Assembly (NCBI GenBank): GCA_037953625.1
Contig: CM075652.1
Location: 70,461,501 to 70,525,500, forward strand
DNA: 64,000 nucleotides
Direction: 5' to 3'
Source: Crotalaria pallida
Lineage: Eukaryota; Streptophyta; Magnoliopsida; Fabales; Fabaceae
Shown here: piece by piece, positions 10,900-22,509 of the stretch
Numbering within the stretch: the first letter of the stretch is position 1
Layout of the letters: each line of letters starts with the position of its first letter
The notes under the pieces: model-generated
The model's input: only the letters and a program-made list of their open reading frames with translations
What the model was told of the DNA's origin: nothing
Database searches by the model: none
Position numbers and translations under genes: made by a program

Positions 10900-11631
10900 T
10901 GTGACACCCTTCCGTATTAACCAAATATAATATAGTAATCAAGATTGAAGATTGTATAATATATGGACTTGTGAGTTTTTTTTTTTTAAGAAAATATGTC
11001 AATAAAATTTTCTTTTAAAGCGAGTGCACAAATCGTCACATGGAAATCTTGGAGAGTAAAATCTAAATCATCTCAAAATCATTGTATCGAGTTCGGCGAC
11101 TTCTGAAACCTTTTCACAAATAGGGTAACATTCGTTCTTTGGAAACATCTATGTATTATACAAGTAGTTAAAGTTACCCATGCTTTGTTCGATAAAACTG
11201 ATACCATCAAATAATATTTATAGCCGAGCTCTTAATTGGATTAAATCAGAGTAAGCGGAATTCATTGGACTATGCAACTGATAATAATATAAACTTAGGT
11301 TTTATATATAAGAAAGTCATAAGTACATAGCCCATAACAGAGTCTCCAAGTTCCAAAATATACAAGTCCATGAAACAGATCTACATAACAGTGTAACCAC
11401 AACACTAGAGTACTCCAAAAGTATATCTACAATATATACATAACCAAAACATAAACACCAGGAGTAGTCACGTAGATCTGGCAGCATCAGATGTAGTAGT
11501 AGCAGTAGCAGTCTCCCAAAAGTAAAAGTAGTAAGGTAGTAGCATCATCATCATCATAGAAGCAGCAAAACTCCTCCACAGCCTCCACACACCGGATCCT
11601 CGGATCCTCATCACATACTCTATACACGTAT

Positions 11632-12102
11632 CTAGGGATCATCGTCCCTCCAGTCACTCCCAGTAGAATGCACGACAGGCTCGCTCCCACTCTCGTCCTC
11701 CACCGGATCCTCCTCGATCTCATCCGAGGGAGAGTGTACCCTTCCACTGGGTACCGGGTCAGGTGATGGTGAAACCCTGACTGGCCTCCTCGGATCAGAA
11801 GGGGGAGTCTCCTCGCGGACGACTCTCGAAGTGAAAGGGTGAGAGCGGGTAGGTCGAAAATGAAAACTATGGTAAGAGCGAGCTGGTCGCATGGGAGGTG
11901 GTCCATGATAAGTATAAAACGGGGGTACGTGCATAGTGTATATGATGGGAATCCTAAACCTACGAGGACGGAATCGCATCAGCGGGTTCGGGTGGTAGAA
12001 GGTAATCTCTACCTCCCCCTCGAAGACCGCGCGATGGTCCTCATAGATCCATATGCCACTAGGAAGTGGCCGGATCTCGATGCAAGCAATGTAACGAGAC
12101 AT
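11632..12102 (-). CDS. LTR-encoded small protein, family A (3' LTR copy)
   Basis: 156 codons from an ATG at 12102; an in-frame GTG precedes it but the ATG is the better start. It is not a family I recognise. Residues 1-60 look like a small folded domain (ACIEIRPLPSG..W, GEVEITFYHPNP, RRFRIPIIYTMHVPPF), the middle is rich in Pro/Arg/His/Tyr, and the end is acidic (SDEIEEDPVEDESGSEP). The ATG lies 3 bases after CCCTTGTAG, a good 3' splice site. The same ORF is intact at 19804-20274 and 40697-41167 and recognisable in family B (43809-44341) with mostly conservative changes. This suggests selection on the protein. A role in regulation or packaging would be speculation. Confidence 0.6.
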   Translation of the reverse strand: MSRYIACIEIRPLPSGIWIYEDHRAVFEGEVEITFYHPNPLMRFRPRRFRIPIIYTMHVPPFYTYHGPPPMRPARSYHSFHFRPTRSHPFTSRVVREETPPSDPRRPVRVSPSPDPVPSGRVHSPSDEIEEDPVEDESGSEPVVHSTGSDWRDDDP

Positions 12103-12105
12103 CAC

Positions 12106-13748
12106 CTACAAGGGCATAGGGGTAAGCAATTCTATACACATAATCAACAGAGAATAAATTGTGCAATATGAGTATGTAAATATGCTTCAATTAACAACAA
12201 TCACATATAACACTTAGCAGTTAATTAATGCACATAGGATGCTCACACTTATTCCATTTATCACAATTAATTTAAATGAGTGGCATGATGCATGACTTTA
12301 GCTCTCAAGCCTATCTCCATCATACTATGTCACTCTCTGACGTCCATCCCTGACAACCCAGCACTCAACAGTGCGTTGTATTCCTATGTATACAACAATT
12401 CGTACATTCACCTAGAATGTACACGACAAGATTGGAATCCATGCCACCCGAGCATATCCCATCATCCAAACGGTATAACCATATCGGCATTCACTAAGCC
12501 GACCACGCCAACGACGTGTCATCAAGCAAGCGTATTGGCACTCCCAGAGGCCCTCCACATGTTTAACAAAACATGAAATACGTCCTACCATCCAAACTCC
12601 AGAATGAATGCATTTTATCTTTTGGACTTAAGGGAAGTTGATTAATACTTTACAGGCCACCTAGGCTTATTTCTTTATCAAAAAGGACCGTCACCAAACG
12701 ATCTATTTGTATTAATCAATTTCTCTAAGTCTTGATCCCTTGAACTATTATTAATAATTCCTTAATTAATTAAGTCAGAATTGAAAATGGTGTTTTCAGG
12801 TTCTGGGTAATTTACTCGAGTAAAATTCAGTACACTCGAGTGTTCTCCAACTTTTCCAGATTACTCGAGTGTTCATGACTTTCTGAGGATTTGGGTTTCA
12901 AAATCAATAATTTACTCGAGTAGTTCATAGGTTACTCAAGTGATCATGGACATTTCCAGAATACTCGAGTTCCCTTGAATGACTCGAGTGATTAGCCTTA
13001 ACTTGTTCTCAGGTCATGCACGATACTCGAGTATCAGACAAAATACTCGAGTGTTCTTGCTCAATTTACATTGTTTCATAAACATTTTACTCGAGTATCC
13101 TGTATTTTACTCGAGTGTTTCATAGCAGAAAACACTGAAACTTGGTTTTCACATAACATTTTCATTTCTACTTAATTCTAGTCCATTCCAGGGATCCACA
13201 GAGTTAACATAACATCATTTAAACATGTTACAACACTTATTTCATATCAAAACACAGATTTGACAGAGAATCCAACAATTATGCATAAAATGCACATTTT
13301 AACAACTCAACACCTCAAATTGCATAATATGCATAAAACTCATAAGGTAAGGTTCATTTAAGCTTGCATGCATGATATAGAACTTTCTCAACACAGTTTT
13401 AGAGCATGGATTGGTCTCCGAACCAAAGTTCCTATTCAATCTAAGCCCTTAGAGCCTCTTGGTGGCTCTCTAACACAATTCATGGAATTTAATCTCTATC
13501 TAGTGAATATAATTACTTCCCCTTACCTCTCAGACGTGAATCAACCAAGAATTGACAAGAACAAAGCTCCAAACTTCTCAGACCAACTTCAAGCGTCACA
13601 TGCAGAGCATTTTGAGTGCAACACCAAAGTGGAATTGGTTTATACATGAAACAGAGAATAGAATTGGGGAAATTAGATTTTCTAGACTCTATACAACATG
13701 AACTCACTAAAGAAACTGAATTTGAGACTCAAGGATTCGTGAGCTTAC
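12106..13748 (-). other. Inferred leader intron inside LTR family A
   Basis: The minus-strand donor CTG/GTAAGC at 13748 and acceptor CCCTTGTAG at 12106 bound a 1643-bp segment lying between the TATA box and the small ORF. The same pair exists in the solo LTR at 38312-41897. It is supported by sequence only. Confidence 0.5.
12813..13121. repeat. Cluster of ACTCGAGT palindromes (intron cluster)
   Basis: Ten perfect CTCGAG cores, nearly all within ACTCGAGT, plus one variant (ACTCAAGT), lie within about 310 bp at irregular spacing of about 15-60 bp. The intervening DNA is not itself repeated, so this is a motif array and not a simple tandem repeat. The same array is in the other family A LTRs. 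Confidence 0.85.
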
Positions 13749-14013
13749 CAGAATCAATGATCAAAGTAAGCTCCCGGACCAAGGCTTGACAGAAACAGCT
13801 TCACTTCAACTCCTTGAATCTTCCACCACACTCACTCAATCCTCACGATTTTGGTGTTTATACAAAGCTCGAGATGTGAGCTTTGTATTCGTGTATAGTT
13901 TGTAGCTCAAAACAACTCACAGAGGACGAATTGAAAGGAACAAGTTCAAAAACCCTAACTCCTCAACAAGCTTCGAATTTGACCAAGAGCTTCAACAAAT
14001 CAGTGTTGATAAG

Positions 14014-14022
14014 CTTTTATAG
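14014..14022 (-). promoter_or_regulatory. TATA box of LTR family A
   Basis: On the minus strand this reads CTATAAAAG, about 415 bp from the LTR start. A pair of ACTCGAGT palindromes lies upstream at 14152-14186. Confidence 0.55.
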
Positions 14023-14151
14023 ACATGGAGAAGGCCCATGTAGGACGACACGACGCCTTCGAGCTGTTGATGATGGAGTATTCGTGGCAAGAAGAGGGAA
14101 TCGTTCATGGTGACTCACCAAACGCACTCACTCGTGCAGATTGACCCAGAA

Positions 14152-14186
14152 TACTCGAGTATTCAGAATAATACTCGAGTGTTTTG
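14152..14186. promoter_or_regulatory. Promoter-proximal pair of ACTCGAGT palindromes
   Basis: Two ATACTCGAGT motifs about 20 bp apart lie about 130 bp upstream of the TATA box on the minus strand. The pair recurs at 29642-29676 and 38574-38605, and an expanded form occurs in solo LTR E. Confidence 0.6.
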
Positions 14187-14433
14187 CCCAGATTTTGAAA
14201 AATAATTATTTTATTTACTTTCCCTCCAAAACCTTTCCTATAATTGCTTCTAGGTCCCTACCCAGGGACTAATATGCAAAACTACTTATTTTATGCATTA
14301 TTATGTTTATTAAATTAATTCACACACATATACCAACTATATGAACACATATTTTAATCAAGGATTAATATGGAAATAATTAATTTATAATTAATATTTC
14401 ATTAATCGGGGATTAAAATTTTGGGGTGTTACA

Positions 14434-14474
14434 CTACTCCCCCACTTACAAGGAATTTCGTCCCCGAAATTCAC
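14434..14474 (-). other. Polypurine tract of gypsy family A
   Basis: Reading minus strand into the LTR: AAGTGGGGGAGTAG lies directly next to TGTAACACCCC. It is preceded by GGGGACGAAATTCC, a sequence typical of the end of Tekay/Del internal regions. Confidence 0.8.
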
Positions 14475-17400
14475 TCATACAAACAAGTCAGGATAATCCT
14501 GACGCATCTTATCCTCTAATTCCCAAGATGATTCTATCACATCTCCACAAACCCAGACGACTTCGACCCGACGAATATCTTTCCTTCTAAGCTGTTTGAT
14601 CCTTCGATCTTCAATGCGGACTGGCACAACTTTGAAGGTTAGATTCTCATGAACTTCTAAGTCATCAGGTTGGATTCTAAGGACAACGGTGGGGTCATGG
14701 ACATATCTCTTTAATTGAGACACATGGAATACATTATGAAGGTTAGCTAATGACGGAGGCAGGGCTAACTGATAAGCTACTGGGCCGACTCTTTTGAGGA
14801 TTTGATAGGGACCAATAAACTTAGGTGATAGTTTCTGGGTTTTTAAGGCTCTACTAACACCTTTTGTTGGTACTATTCTAATGAATACATGGTCTCCTTC
14901 GGCAAACTCTAAAGGTTTCCTTCTCCTATCAGCATAGCTTTTCTGCCTACTCTGAGCCGTCTTTATCTTTTCTTGTATCATCTTGATCTGTTCCGTGGTC
15001 TCTTGCACAAAATCTGGCCCAACCAGAAAACTCTCCCCTACTTGAAACCAGCATAACGGAGTCTGGCACTTTCTCCCATACAAAGCTTCAAATGGTGCCA
15101 TTCCAATACTCGTGTGGTAACTGTTGTTATAAGTAAACTCCACGAGCGGCAACACCTACTTCCAATTCCCTTGACCTTCCAAGACACGGGCTCGTAGAAT
15201 GTCCTCCAATGACTGAATAGTCCTCTCCGTTTGGCCATCAGTCTGAGGATGATATGCAGAACTCAGCTTCAATCTTGAACCCAAGGCTCTATGCAGATCT
15301 TCCCAAAACTTCGATGTAAACCTCGGATCACGATCTGACACAATGCTTGATGGTACACCGTGCAGACGAACAACTTCTTTGATGTACAACTGAGTGAGCT
15401 TTTCCAACGAGTAGCGCATATTCACGAGAATGAAATGCGCTGACTTAGTTAAACGATCCACGATCACCCAGATGGCATCATGACCAGTAGATGTCTTTGG
15501 CAATCCTGACACAAAGTCCATCGAGATACTATCCCATTTCCACACAGGAACTTCCAAGGAAAGTAACTCTCCTCCTGGCCTTTGATGTTCCACTTTCGCC
15601 TTTTGACACACCAAACAACAGGCCACATACTCAGCTACATCTTTCTTCAAACCAGGCCACCAAAATAGCTTTTTTAAGTCCTGGTACATTTTGGTAGCTC
15701 CCGGATGCATACTCATCTTACTTTTATGCGCTTCATCCAGAATCATTCTTCTTACTTCCAAGTCAGCAGGGACACATATCCTTGTCTTAAAACGCAAAAT
15801 TCCATCCTTCCCTTCTTGGAATTCCAATTCCTTGCCTTCTTCCATCCATTTCTTCTTTTCCATAAGCTTCTCATCCTTGTGTTGCAATTCCCGAATCCTT
15901 TGCAGAAACTCATTAGCAATCTGCAACATCCCCATCTTGATACTTGTCGGCTCCACTTGCATCGTCAGACTCAAATCCCAGAACTCCTCTATCAGTGCAG
16001 CTTCTCTGACCATCATTGCACTGATGTGCATTGCCTTTCTACTCAATGCATCTGCCACAACATTGGCCTTCCCCGGATGGTAATGGAGCTCGAACTCATA
16101 ATCTTTCAAAAACTCCATCCATCGACGCTGCCTCATGTTCAACTCCTTTTGATCAAAGAGGTACTTTAAACTCTTATGATCACTGAACACTCGGAACGTA
16201 GTGCCATAGAGATAGTGCCTCCAAATCTTTAATGCAAACACCACAGCTGCTAGCTCCAAATCATGAGTTGGATAGTTCATTTCATGAACTTTTAGCTGTC
16301 TCGAGGCATAGGCGACGACTTTCCCTTCTTGCATCAAAACACACCCAAGGCCTTGTTTTGACGCGTCACAGTACACATCAAAGCTCTTCTGTGTATCGGG
16401 CAGAATCAATACCGGAGACGATGTCAACCTTTCCTTCAGTTCCCGAAAACTCCTTTCACACTTCTCATCCCAAAGGAAGGGTTGATCTTTCCGAGTCAAC
16501 TTCGTCAAAGGCAGTGCGATCTTCGAGAAACCTTCTATAAACCTTCTATAGTACCCAGCCAAGCCAAGAAAGCTTCTCACCTCCGTGATCGACTTTGGTT
16601 GTTCCCATTGCAAAACCGAACTCACTTTCGTAGGATCCACGGCTATTCCTTTGTCTGAAATCACATGCCCCAAGAACTTAACCTCCTTCAGCCAGAACTC
16701 ACATTTTGTAAGTTTGGCGTACAATTTCTTCTCCTTTAGGATGCTCAACACCATCCTCAAGTGTTCAGCATGCTCCTCCGGGCTCTTGGAATAAATAAGG
16801 ATATCATCTATGAACACAACCACGAATGAATCTAAATAAGGTCTAAAGATTCGATTCATGTAGTCCATGAAAATGGCTGGTGCATTAGTCAATCCGAACG
16901 GCATCACGACATACTCATAATGTCCGTATCGAGATCGAAATGCAGTCTTAGAGATATCCTCTTCTCTAATCCTGCTTTGATGGTACCCTAACCTCAAATC
17001 AATCTTGGAAAATACTGAAGCTCCACGAACTTGATCCATAAGATCATCTATCCTCGGCAACGGATACTTGTTCTTGATGGTGACCTTATTCAGCTGCCGG
17101 TAGTCAATGCACATCCTCATACTACCATCTTTCTTCTTGACAAACAAAACCGGAGCACCCCAAGGTGACACACTTGGTCGAATCATCTGCTTCTGTAGTA
17201 GTTCCTCAATCTGCTTCTTCATTTCTGCCATTTCCGGTGGTGCCATTCTATAGGGAGCGATAGAAATAGGACCAGCTCCCGGAACTAGGTCGATACCGAA
17301 TTCAATTTCTCTTCTTGGTGGCAGACCAGGGATCTCGTCAGCAAAAACTTCCGGAAAGTCTCTGACAATAGGGATCTCTTCCATTCTTGGACCATTTTCC

Positions 17401-18809
17401 TCCACCTCAGAGTTGAACAGGCACACGTAGCCGGAGGGTTTTGAATTTCTATAGGTCACTACTTTTCTATCACAATCAATGATTACTTGGTTTTGACTTA
17501 ACCAGTCCATTCCCAAGATCACATCTAGTTGTGCCAAGGGTAAGCAGATCAAATCTACTTTAGAGGTTTGTCCTAACACTTTTATACAACAGTTAAGACA
17601 TGCTCTAGAAACAATTACAAGAGCATTGGTAGGGGTTTCTACTTTAAGAGTATAAGGCATTTCAGACATAATCAAGCCTAACCGGTTTACACATTCATAC
17701 GAAACGAATGAATGCGTTGCACCAGAGTCAAACAAAACATGACAAAACTGACCATTAAGCAAGTATTTACCTTGCACCAGATCAGAAGACCGACTTGCTT
17801 CCACACCGCTAAGGGTGAAAACTCTTCCTTGAGCCATAGGTCTATCAGCAGTTCCCCTTGAGTTGGCTTTGGCCGGTTCCTTGCAGTCCCTTGCAAAATG
17901 CCCCGACTTCCCACAGTTAAAGCAACCACTTGTCCCCCAACACACACGGCCATAGTGATTGTGCTTGCACTTTTCGCAGAATGGAGCCTCGCTCCGATAA
18001 TTCCTTCCCTCAGAACCACCAGCTTTGCCCTTGCCTTTCCCTCTACAATCATACAGACCCTTGCCTCGATTGTTGAAACCCTTACATCTTTGTGGTCCAT
18101 AGCTCTGATTGTCCTTCTTTTCCAAGACTTGCACCTCCTCAGCCTTTGTATCATCTTCATACATCCTACACATATCCACAAGTGCAGGAAAGCTTTGAAT
18201 CCGCTGGTAGCTGAAAATCGACTTCAACTTTGGCCTCAAGCCTCCTTCAAACTTAATGCATTTACTCCTCTCATCTGGATTGTTCTGATAGTATGGAGAG
18301 TACTTCATCAGTTCCTCGAACTTAGCTGCGTACTCACCCACACTCATGTTCCCTTGCTTCAGCTGCAAGAACTCCACTTCCTTCTTCCTTCTCAAGTCCT
18401 CAGGGAAATACTTTTGGAGAAAATTCTCCATGAATACTCCCCAACTTACATCCCTTCCTTCATATTGCAAAAGCTGCATCGTGTGATTCCACCAATTCTC
18501 AGCTTCATCCTCTAACATATAAGTTGCATACGCCACCTTTTGAGCATCCGAACACTCCAACGTCCTCAGAATCTTGTCCATAGTGTGAATCCACTTATTT
18601 GCTTCTTCCGGCTTAAATCCTCCTTCGAACTTTGGCGGATTGCAACTCCTAAAATCAGCCAAAGTCTTCGCCTCAGCGTTACCCACATTACACTGATGAG
18701 GCGGGTTAGCTGGTTGAGATGGTTGCTGAGACTGCTGTTGCATATCTTCCAACACCATGGTGATTCGTTCTAGCATCGCGTTGGTGTGATTTTGGTTTCT
18801 AGTTGCCAT
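14475..18809 (-). pseudogene. Gag-pol polyprotein, Tekay chromovirus, one in-frame stop
   Basis: One minus-strand frame of ~1444 codons is interrupted only by a TAG at 15156-15158 within integrase. From the N-terminus: gag core (about residues 50-230, ending YSYQR region), CCHC knuckle CFNCGKSGHFARDC near 295, aspartic protease with LFDSGATHSFVS near 360, reverse transcriptase (YPLPRIDDLMDQ, catalytic FIDDIL), RNase H (YCDASKQGLG), zinc-binding and integrase core (MDFVSGLPK, VSDRDPRF, TDGQTERT). After the stop come LPLVEFTYNNS and a chromodomain-like end (VVWVCGDVIESSWELEDKM) that would target histone marks. The start ATG at 18809 follows the primer binding site by ~250 bp. Otherwise it looks nearly intact, so activity may have been recent. 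Confidence 0.9.
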
Positions 18810-19056
18810 ATTAGACCTGCGCTATGGGCTTATGGTCACATATGTTGAACTAAAGAAATTTCAATTATACCACCTATACTACGGCTCTATTGCGTCTTGT
18901 ACTCAAAAGAGACAAGATACAAACAAATCAAGGGTATTTAAACCTCAACAAACAAAAATAATAACATTCAAAGTAATATAAATGCTTTGGAGATACCTGC
19001 TTGATGTTGATGACTACCTTTCTGAACTACTTCCACTACTACATGATCTGACTTTT

Positions 19057-19068
19057 GCTCTGATACCA
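19057..19068 (-). other. Primer binding site of gypsy family A (initiator tRNA-Met)
   Basis: The minus strand reads TGGTATCAGAGC directly inside the 5' LTR end, complementary to the 3' end of plant initiator methionine tRNA. Confidence 0.85.
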
Positions 19069-19803
19069 CTAAGTGTGACACCCTTCCGTATTAACCAAAT
19101 ATAATATAGTAATCAAGATTGAAGATTGTATAATACATGGACTTGTGAGTTTTTTTTTTAAGAAAATATGTCAATAAAATTTTCTTTTAAAGCGGGTGCA
19201 CAAATCGTCACTTGGAAATCTTGGAGAGTAAAATCTAAATCATCTCAAAATCATTGTATCGAGTTCGGCGACTTCTGAAACCTTTTCACAAATAGGGTAA
19301 CATTCGTTCTTTGGAAACATCTATGTATTATACAAGTAGTTAAAGTTACCCATGCTTTGTTCGATAAAACTGATACCATCAAATAATATTTATAGCCGAG
19401 CTCTTAATTGGATTAAATCAGAGTAAGCGGAATTCATTGGACTATGCAACTGATAATAATATAAACTTAGGTTTTATATATAAGAAAGTCATAAGTACAT
19501 AGCCCATAACAGAGTCTCCAAGTTCCAAAATATACAAGTCCATGAAACAGATCTACATAACAGTGTAACCACAACCCTAGAGTACTCCAAAAGTATATCT
19601 ACAATATATACATAACCAAAACATAAACTCCAGGAGTAGTCACGTAGATCTGGCAGCATCAGATGTAGTAGTAGCAGTAGCAGTCTCCCAAAAGTAAAAG
19701 TAGTAAGGTAGTAGCATCATCATCATCATAGAAGCAGCAAAACTCCTCCACAACCTCCACACACCGGATCCTCGGATCCTCATCAGATACTCTATACACG
19801 TAC

Positions 19804-20274
19804 CTAGGGATCATCGTCCCTCCAGTCACTCCCAGTAGAATGCACGACAGGCTCGCTCCCACTCTCGTCCTCCACCGGATCCTCCTCGATCTCATCCGAG
19901 GGAGAGTGTACCCTTCCACTGGGTACCGGGTCAGGTGATGGTGAAACCCTGACTGGCCTCCTCGGATCAGAAGGGGGAGTCTCCTCGCGGACGACTCTCG
20001 AAGTGAAAGGGTGAGAGCGGGTAGGTCGAAAATGAAAACTATGGTAAGAGCGAGCTGGTCGCATGGGAGGTGGTCCATGATAAGTATAAAACGGGGGTAC
20101 GTGCATAGTGTATATGATGGGAATCCTAAACCTACGAGGACGGAATCGCATCAGCGGGTTCGGGTGGTAGAAGGTAATCTCTACCTCCCCCTCGAAGACC
20201 GCGCGATGGTCCTCATAGATCCATATGCCACTAGGAAGTGGCCGGATCTCGATGCAAGCAATGTAACGAGACAT
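19804..20274 (-). CDS. LTR-encoded small protein, family A (5' LTR copy)
   Basis: 156 codons, identical in predicted sequence to the copy at 11632-12102, again starting 3 bases after a CCCTTGTAG splice-like site. As this LTR is the element's 5' LTR, the ORF would lie in the RNA leader upstream of gag. Its transcription unit is now interrupted by the nested element within the inferred leader intron. Confidence 0.6.
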   Translation of the reverse strand: MSRYIACIEIRPLPSGIWIYEDHRAVFEGEVEITFYHPNPLMRFRPRRFRIPIIYTMHVPPFYTYHGPPPMRPARSYHSFHFRPTRSHPFTSRVVREETPPSDPRRPVRVSPSPDPVPSGRVHSPSDEIEEDPVEDESGSEPVVHSTGSDWRDDDP

Positions 20275-21000
20275 CACCTACAAGGGCATAGGGGTAAGCA
20301 ATTCTATACACATAATCAACAGAGAATAAATTGTGCAATATGAGTATGTAAATATGCTTCAATTAACAACAATCACATATAACACTTAGCAGTTAATTAA
20401 TGCACATAGGATGCTCACACTTATTCCATTTATCACAATTAATTTAAATGAGTGGCATGATGCATGACTTTAGCTCTCAAGCCTATCTCCATCATACTAT
20501 GTCACTCTCTGACGTCCATCCCTGACAACCCAGCAGTCAACAGTGCGTTGTATTCCTAGGTATACAACAATTCGTACATTCACCTAGAATGTACACGACA
20601 AGCTTGGAATCCATGCCACCCGAGCATATCCCGTCATCCAAACGGACCGTCATCCAAACGGTATAACCATATCGGCATCCACTAAGCCGACCACGCCAAC
20701 GACGTGTCATCAAGCAAGCGTATTGGCACTCCCAGAGGCCCTCCACATGTTTAACAAAACATGAAATACGTCCTACCATCCAAACTCCAGAATGAATGCA
20801 TTTTATCTTTTGGACTTAAGGGAAGTTGATTAATACTTTACAGGCCACCTAGGCTTATTTCTTTATCAAAAAGGAACGTCACCAAACGATCTATTTGTAT
20901 TAATCAATTTCTCTAAGTCTTGATCCCTTGAACTATTATTAATAATTCCTTAATTAATTAAGTCAGAATTGAAAATGGTGTTTTCAGGTTCTGGGTAATT

Positions 21001-21308
21001 TACTCGAGTAAAATTCAGTACACTCGAGTGTTCTCCAACTTTTCCAGATTACTCGAGTGTTCATGACTTTCTGAGGATTTGGGTTTCAAAATCAATAATT
21101 TACTCGAGTAGTTCATAGGTTACTCAAGTGATCATGGACATTTCCAGAATACTCGAGTTCCCTTGAATGACTCGAGTGATTAGCCTTAACTTGTTCTCAG
21201 GTCATGCACGATACTCGAGTATCAGACAAAATACTCGAGTGTTCTTGCTCAATTTACATTGTTTCATAAACATTTTACTCGAGTATCCTGTATTTTACTC
21301 GAGTGTTT
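21001..21308. repeat. ACTCGAGT palindrome cluster, 5' LTR copy
   Basis: The same ten-copy CTCGAG array as at 12813-13121, essentially base for base. Confidence 0.85.
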
Positions 21309-21457
21309 CATAGCAGAAAACACTGAAACTTGGTTTTCACATAACATTTTCATTTCTACTTAATTCTAGTCCATTCCAGGGATCCACAGAGTTAACATAA
21401 CATCATTTAAACATGTTACAACACTTATTTCATATCAAAACACAGATTTGACAGAGA

Positions 21458-21462
21458 ATCCA
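21458..21462. repeat. Target-site duplication of the gag-only element (left)
   Basis: ATCCA here and at 28762-28766. The uninterrupted LTR copy (near 13270) has a single ATCCA at this point. Confidence 0.9.
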
Positions 21463-22509
21463 TGATCGAGGCCGTACCCGATCAAAATAAAAGGTGTTTA
21501 TTCTGTAGTACTAGGAAGGTGATCCTAGGTCGTTTCCCAGCGAATATCGGTCTAGGCAAAGTATCAAACACGTAGTGTGCAGTAAAATGGGGGGGGTTTG
21601 TGTGTGACAAATGTGAAGAACAAAACATAAACAGAATATAAAAACTAAGAAAATCAGAAACAAAAGCGGGCAAACCCCTTTGGCTACGTACACTACTCAA
21701 TCCTAGCTCACTAAAGATCGATTCCTCTCCTCTCCTCTGTCCAACTCGTGATAACCAAATACTAAGCGAAAATTCAGTTATCACTCCAAACCCTAACTTC
21801 TAATTAAGCATCAGAAACCAGAATTGGAGTTTTTACGAGTTAATACAAATTAAGCATTTATATTCATGTATTATCTCTACGAAATGGAATTAAGCAAACC
21901 ACTACACATTGATAAACATGAAAATAGAGAAGAGAAAACAAAATTGCATTAATAACAAGAGCTCAAGAGTAGATAATACAATACCAAAGGGATTAACCCT
22001 TGAAGTTAGCCTTCCATGGTCATAAATCAAGAAAAACGAGTAGAAATGGGGAAGAACAAAACCCTAGCAGCCACCACCACTTGGGAGAGCCAAGAGAGAA
22101 GTTCTAACCTAGAGAGAGAGTGAGAAATCTGAAATGAGTGTATGTTCTTGGGGGTTACACGAATTTCCCCTCTTTAGACATGAAAATGGGCCTAAAACAT
22201 GGGCCCAAGTCCTAAGAAACACTATTCTGAAAATTACAATTAAAAAGGGACCTAAATGCAAATTACAATCTTCACTTCAATACTTCAATCTTCATTTCCA
22301 AACTTCCCAAAGTGTCCTTGTGCCACATATGACCTGAAAATAGAAATAGAATTAATTAGGCCAAATAATCCCAAATTAAACAATATTCGGAATATTAGTC
22401 CAATAAACTCTAAATCACTAAATCAAGCTAATCAATGTCAAATGGGCAACAAGTATCAATAATAAGAGTAAAATAATGCAAGGAATAATGGGAAATAAAA
22501 TGCTCATCA
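21463..22509 (-). repeat. 3' LTR of the gag-only element
   Basis: 1047 bp, TGATCGAGGCC...TGCTCATCA, matching 27715-28761. Differences noticed include A/G and T/C changes near 21935-21950 versus 28187-28202. A polypurine tract (minus strand GTGTGGGGGTATT) borders it at 22510-22522. Confidence 0.9.

Larger units (their letters stand above)
10900..14433 (-). repeat. 3' LTR of gypsy family A
   Basis: It begins (plus strand) TGTGACACCCTTCC and ends TTGGGGTGTTACA, giving TGTAACACCCC...GGGTGTCACA on the minus strand, 3534 bp. It is nearly identical to 19074-21462 joined to 28767-29925, and related to the solo LTR at 38312-41897. It contains a TATA box, an inferred leader intron, ACTCGAGT clusters and a small ORF, listed separately. 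Confidence 0.9.

Noticed and set aside
11839..12171. 110-codon plus-strand ORF opposite the small LTR ORF
   Set aside because: It is a shadow of the conserved minus-strand frame; in family B and the solo copy the conserved substitutions follow the other strand's codons.
12813..13121. ACTCGAGT cluster as a CRISPR array
   Set aside because: The motif is only 8 bp, spacing is irregular, and the setting is a plant LTR.
13368..13649. 93-codon ORF repeated at 28860-29141
   Set aside because: It lies within the inferred LTR intron; recurrence only reflects LTR duplication, and the solo LTR copy does not keep it on the same strand.
15691..16169. Plus-strand ORFs of 130-154 codons across family A pol
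   Set aside because: They lie opposite the long minus-strand gag-pol frame and have no domain of their own.
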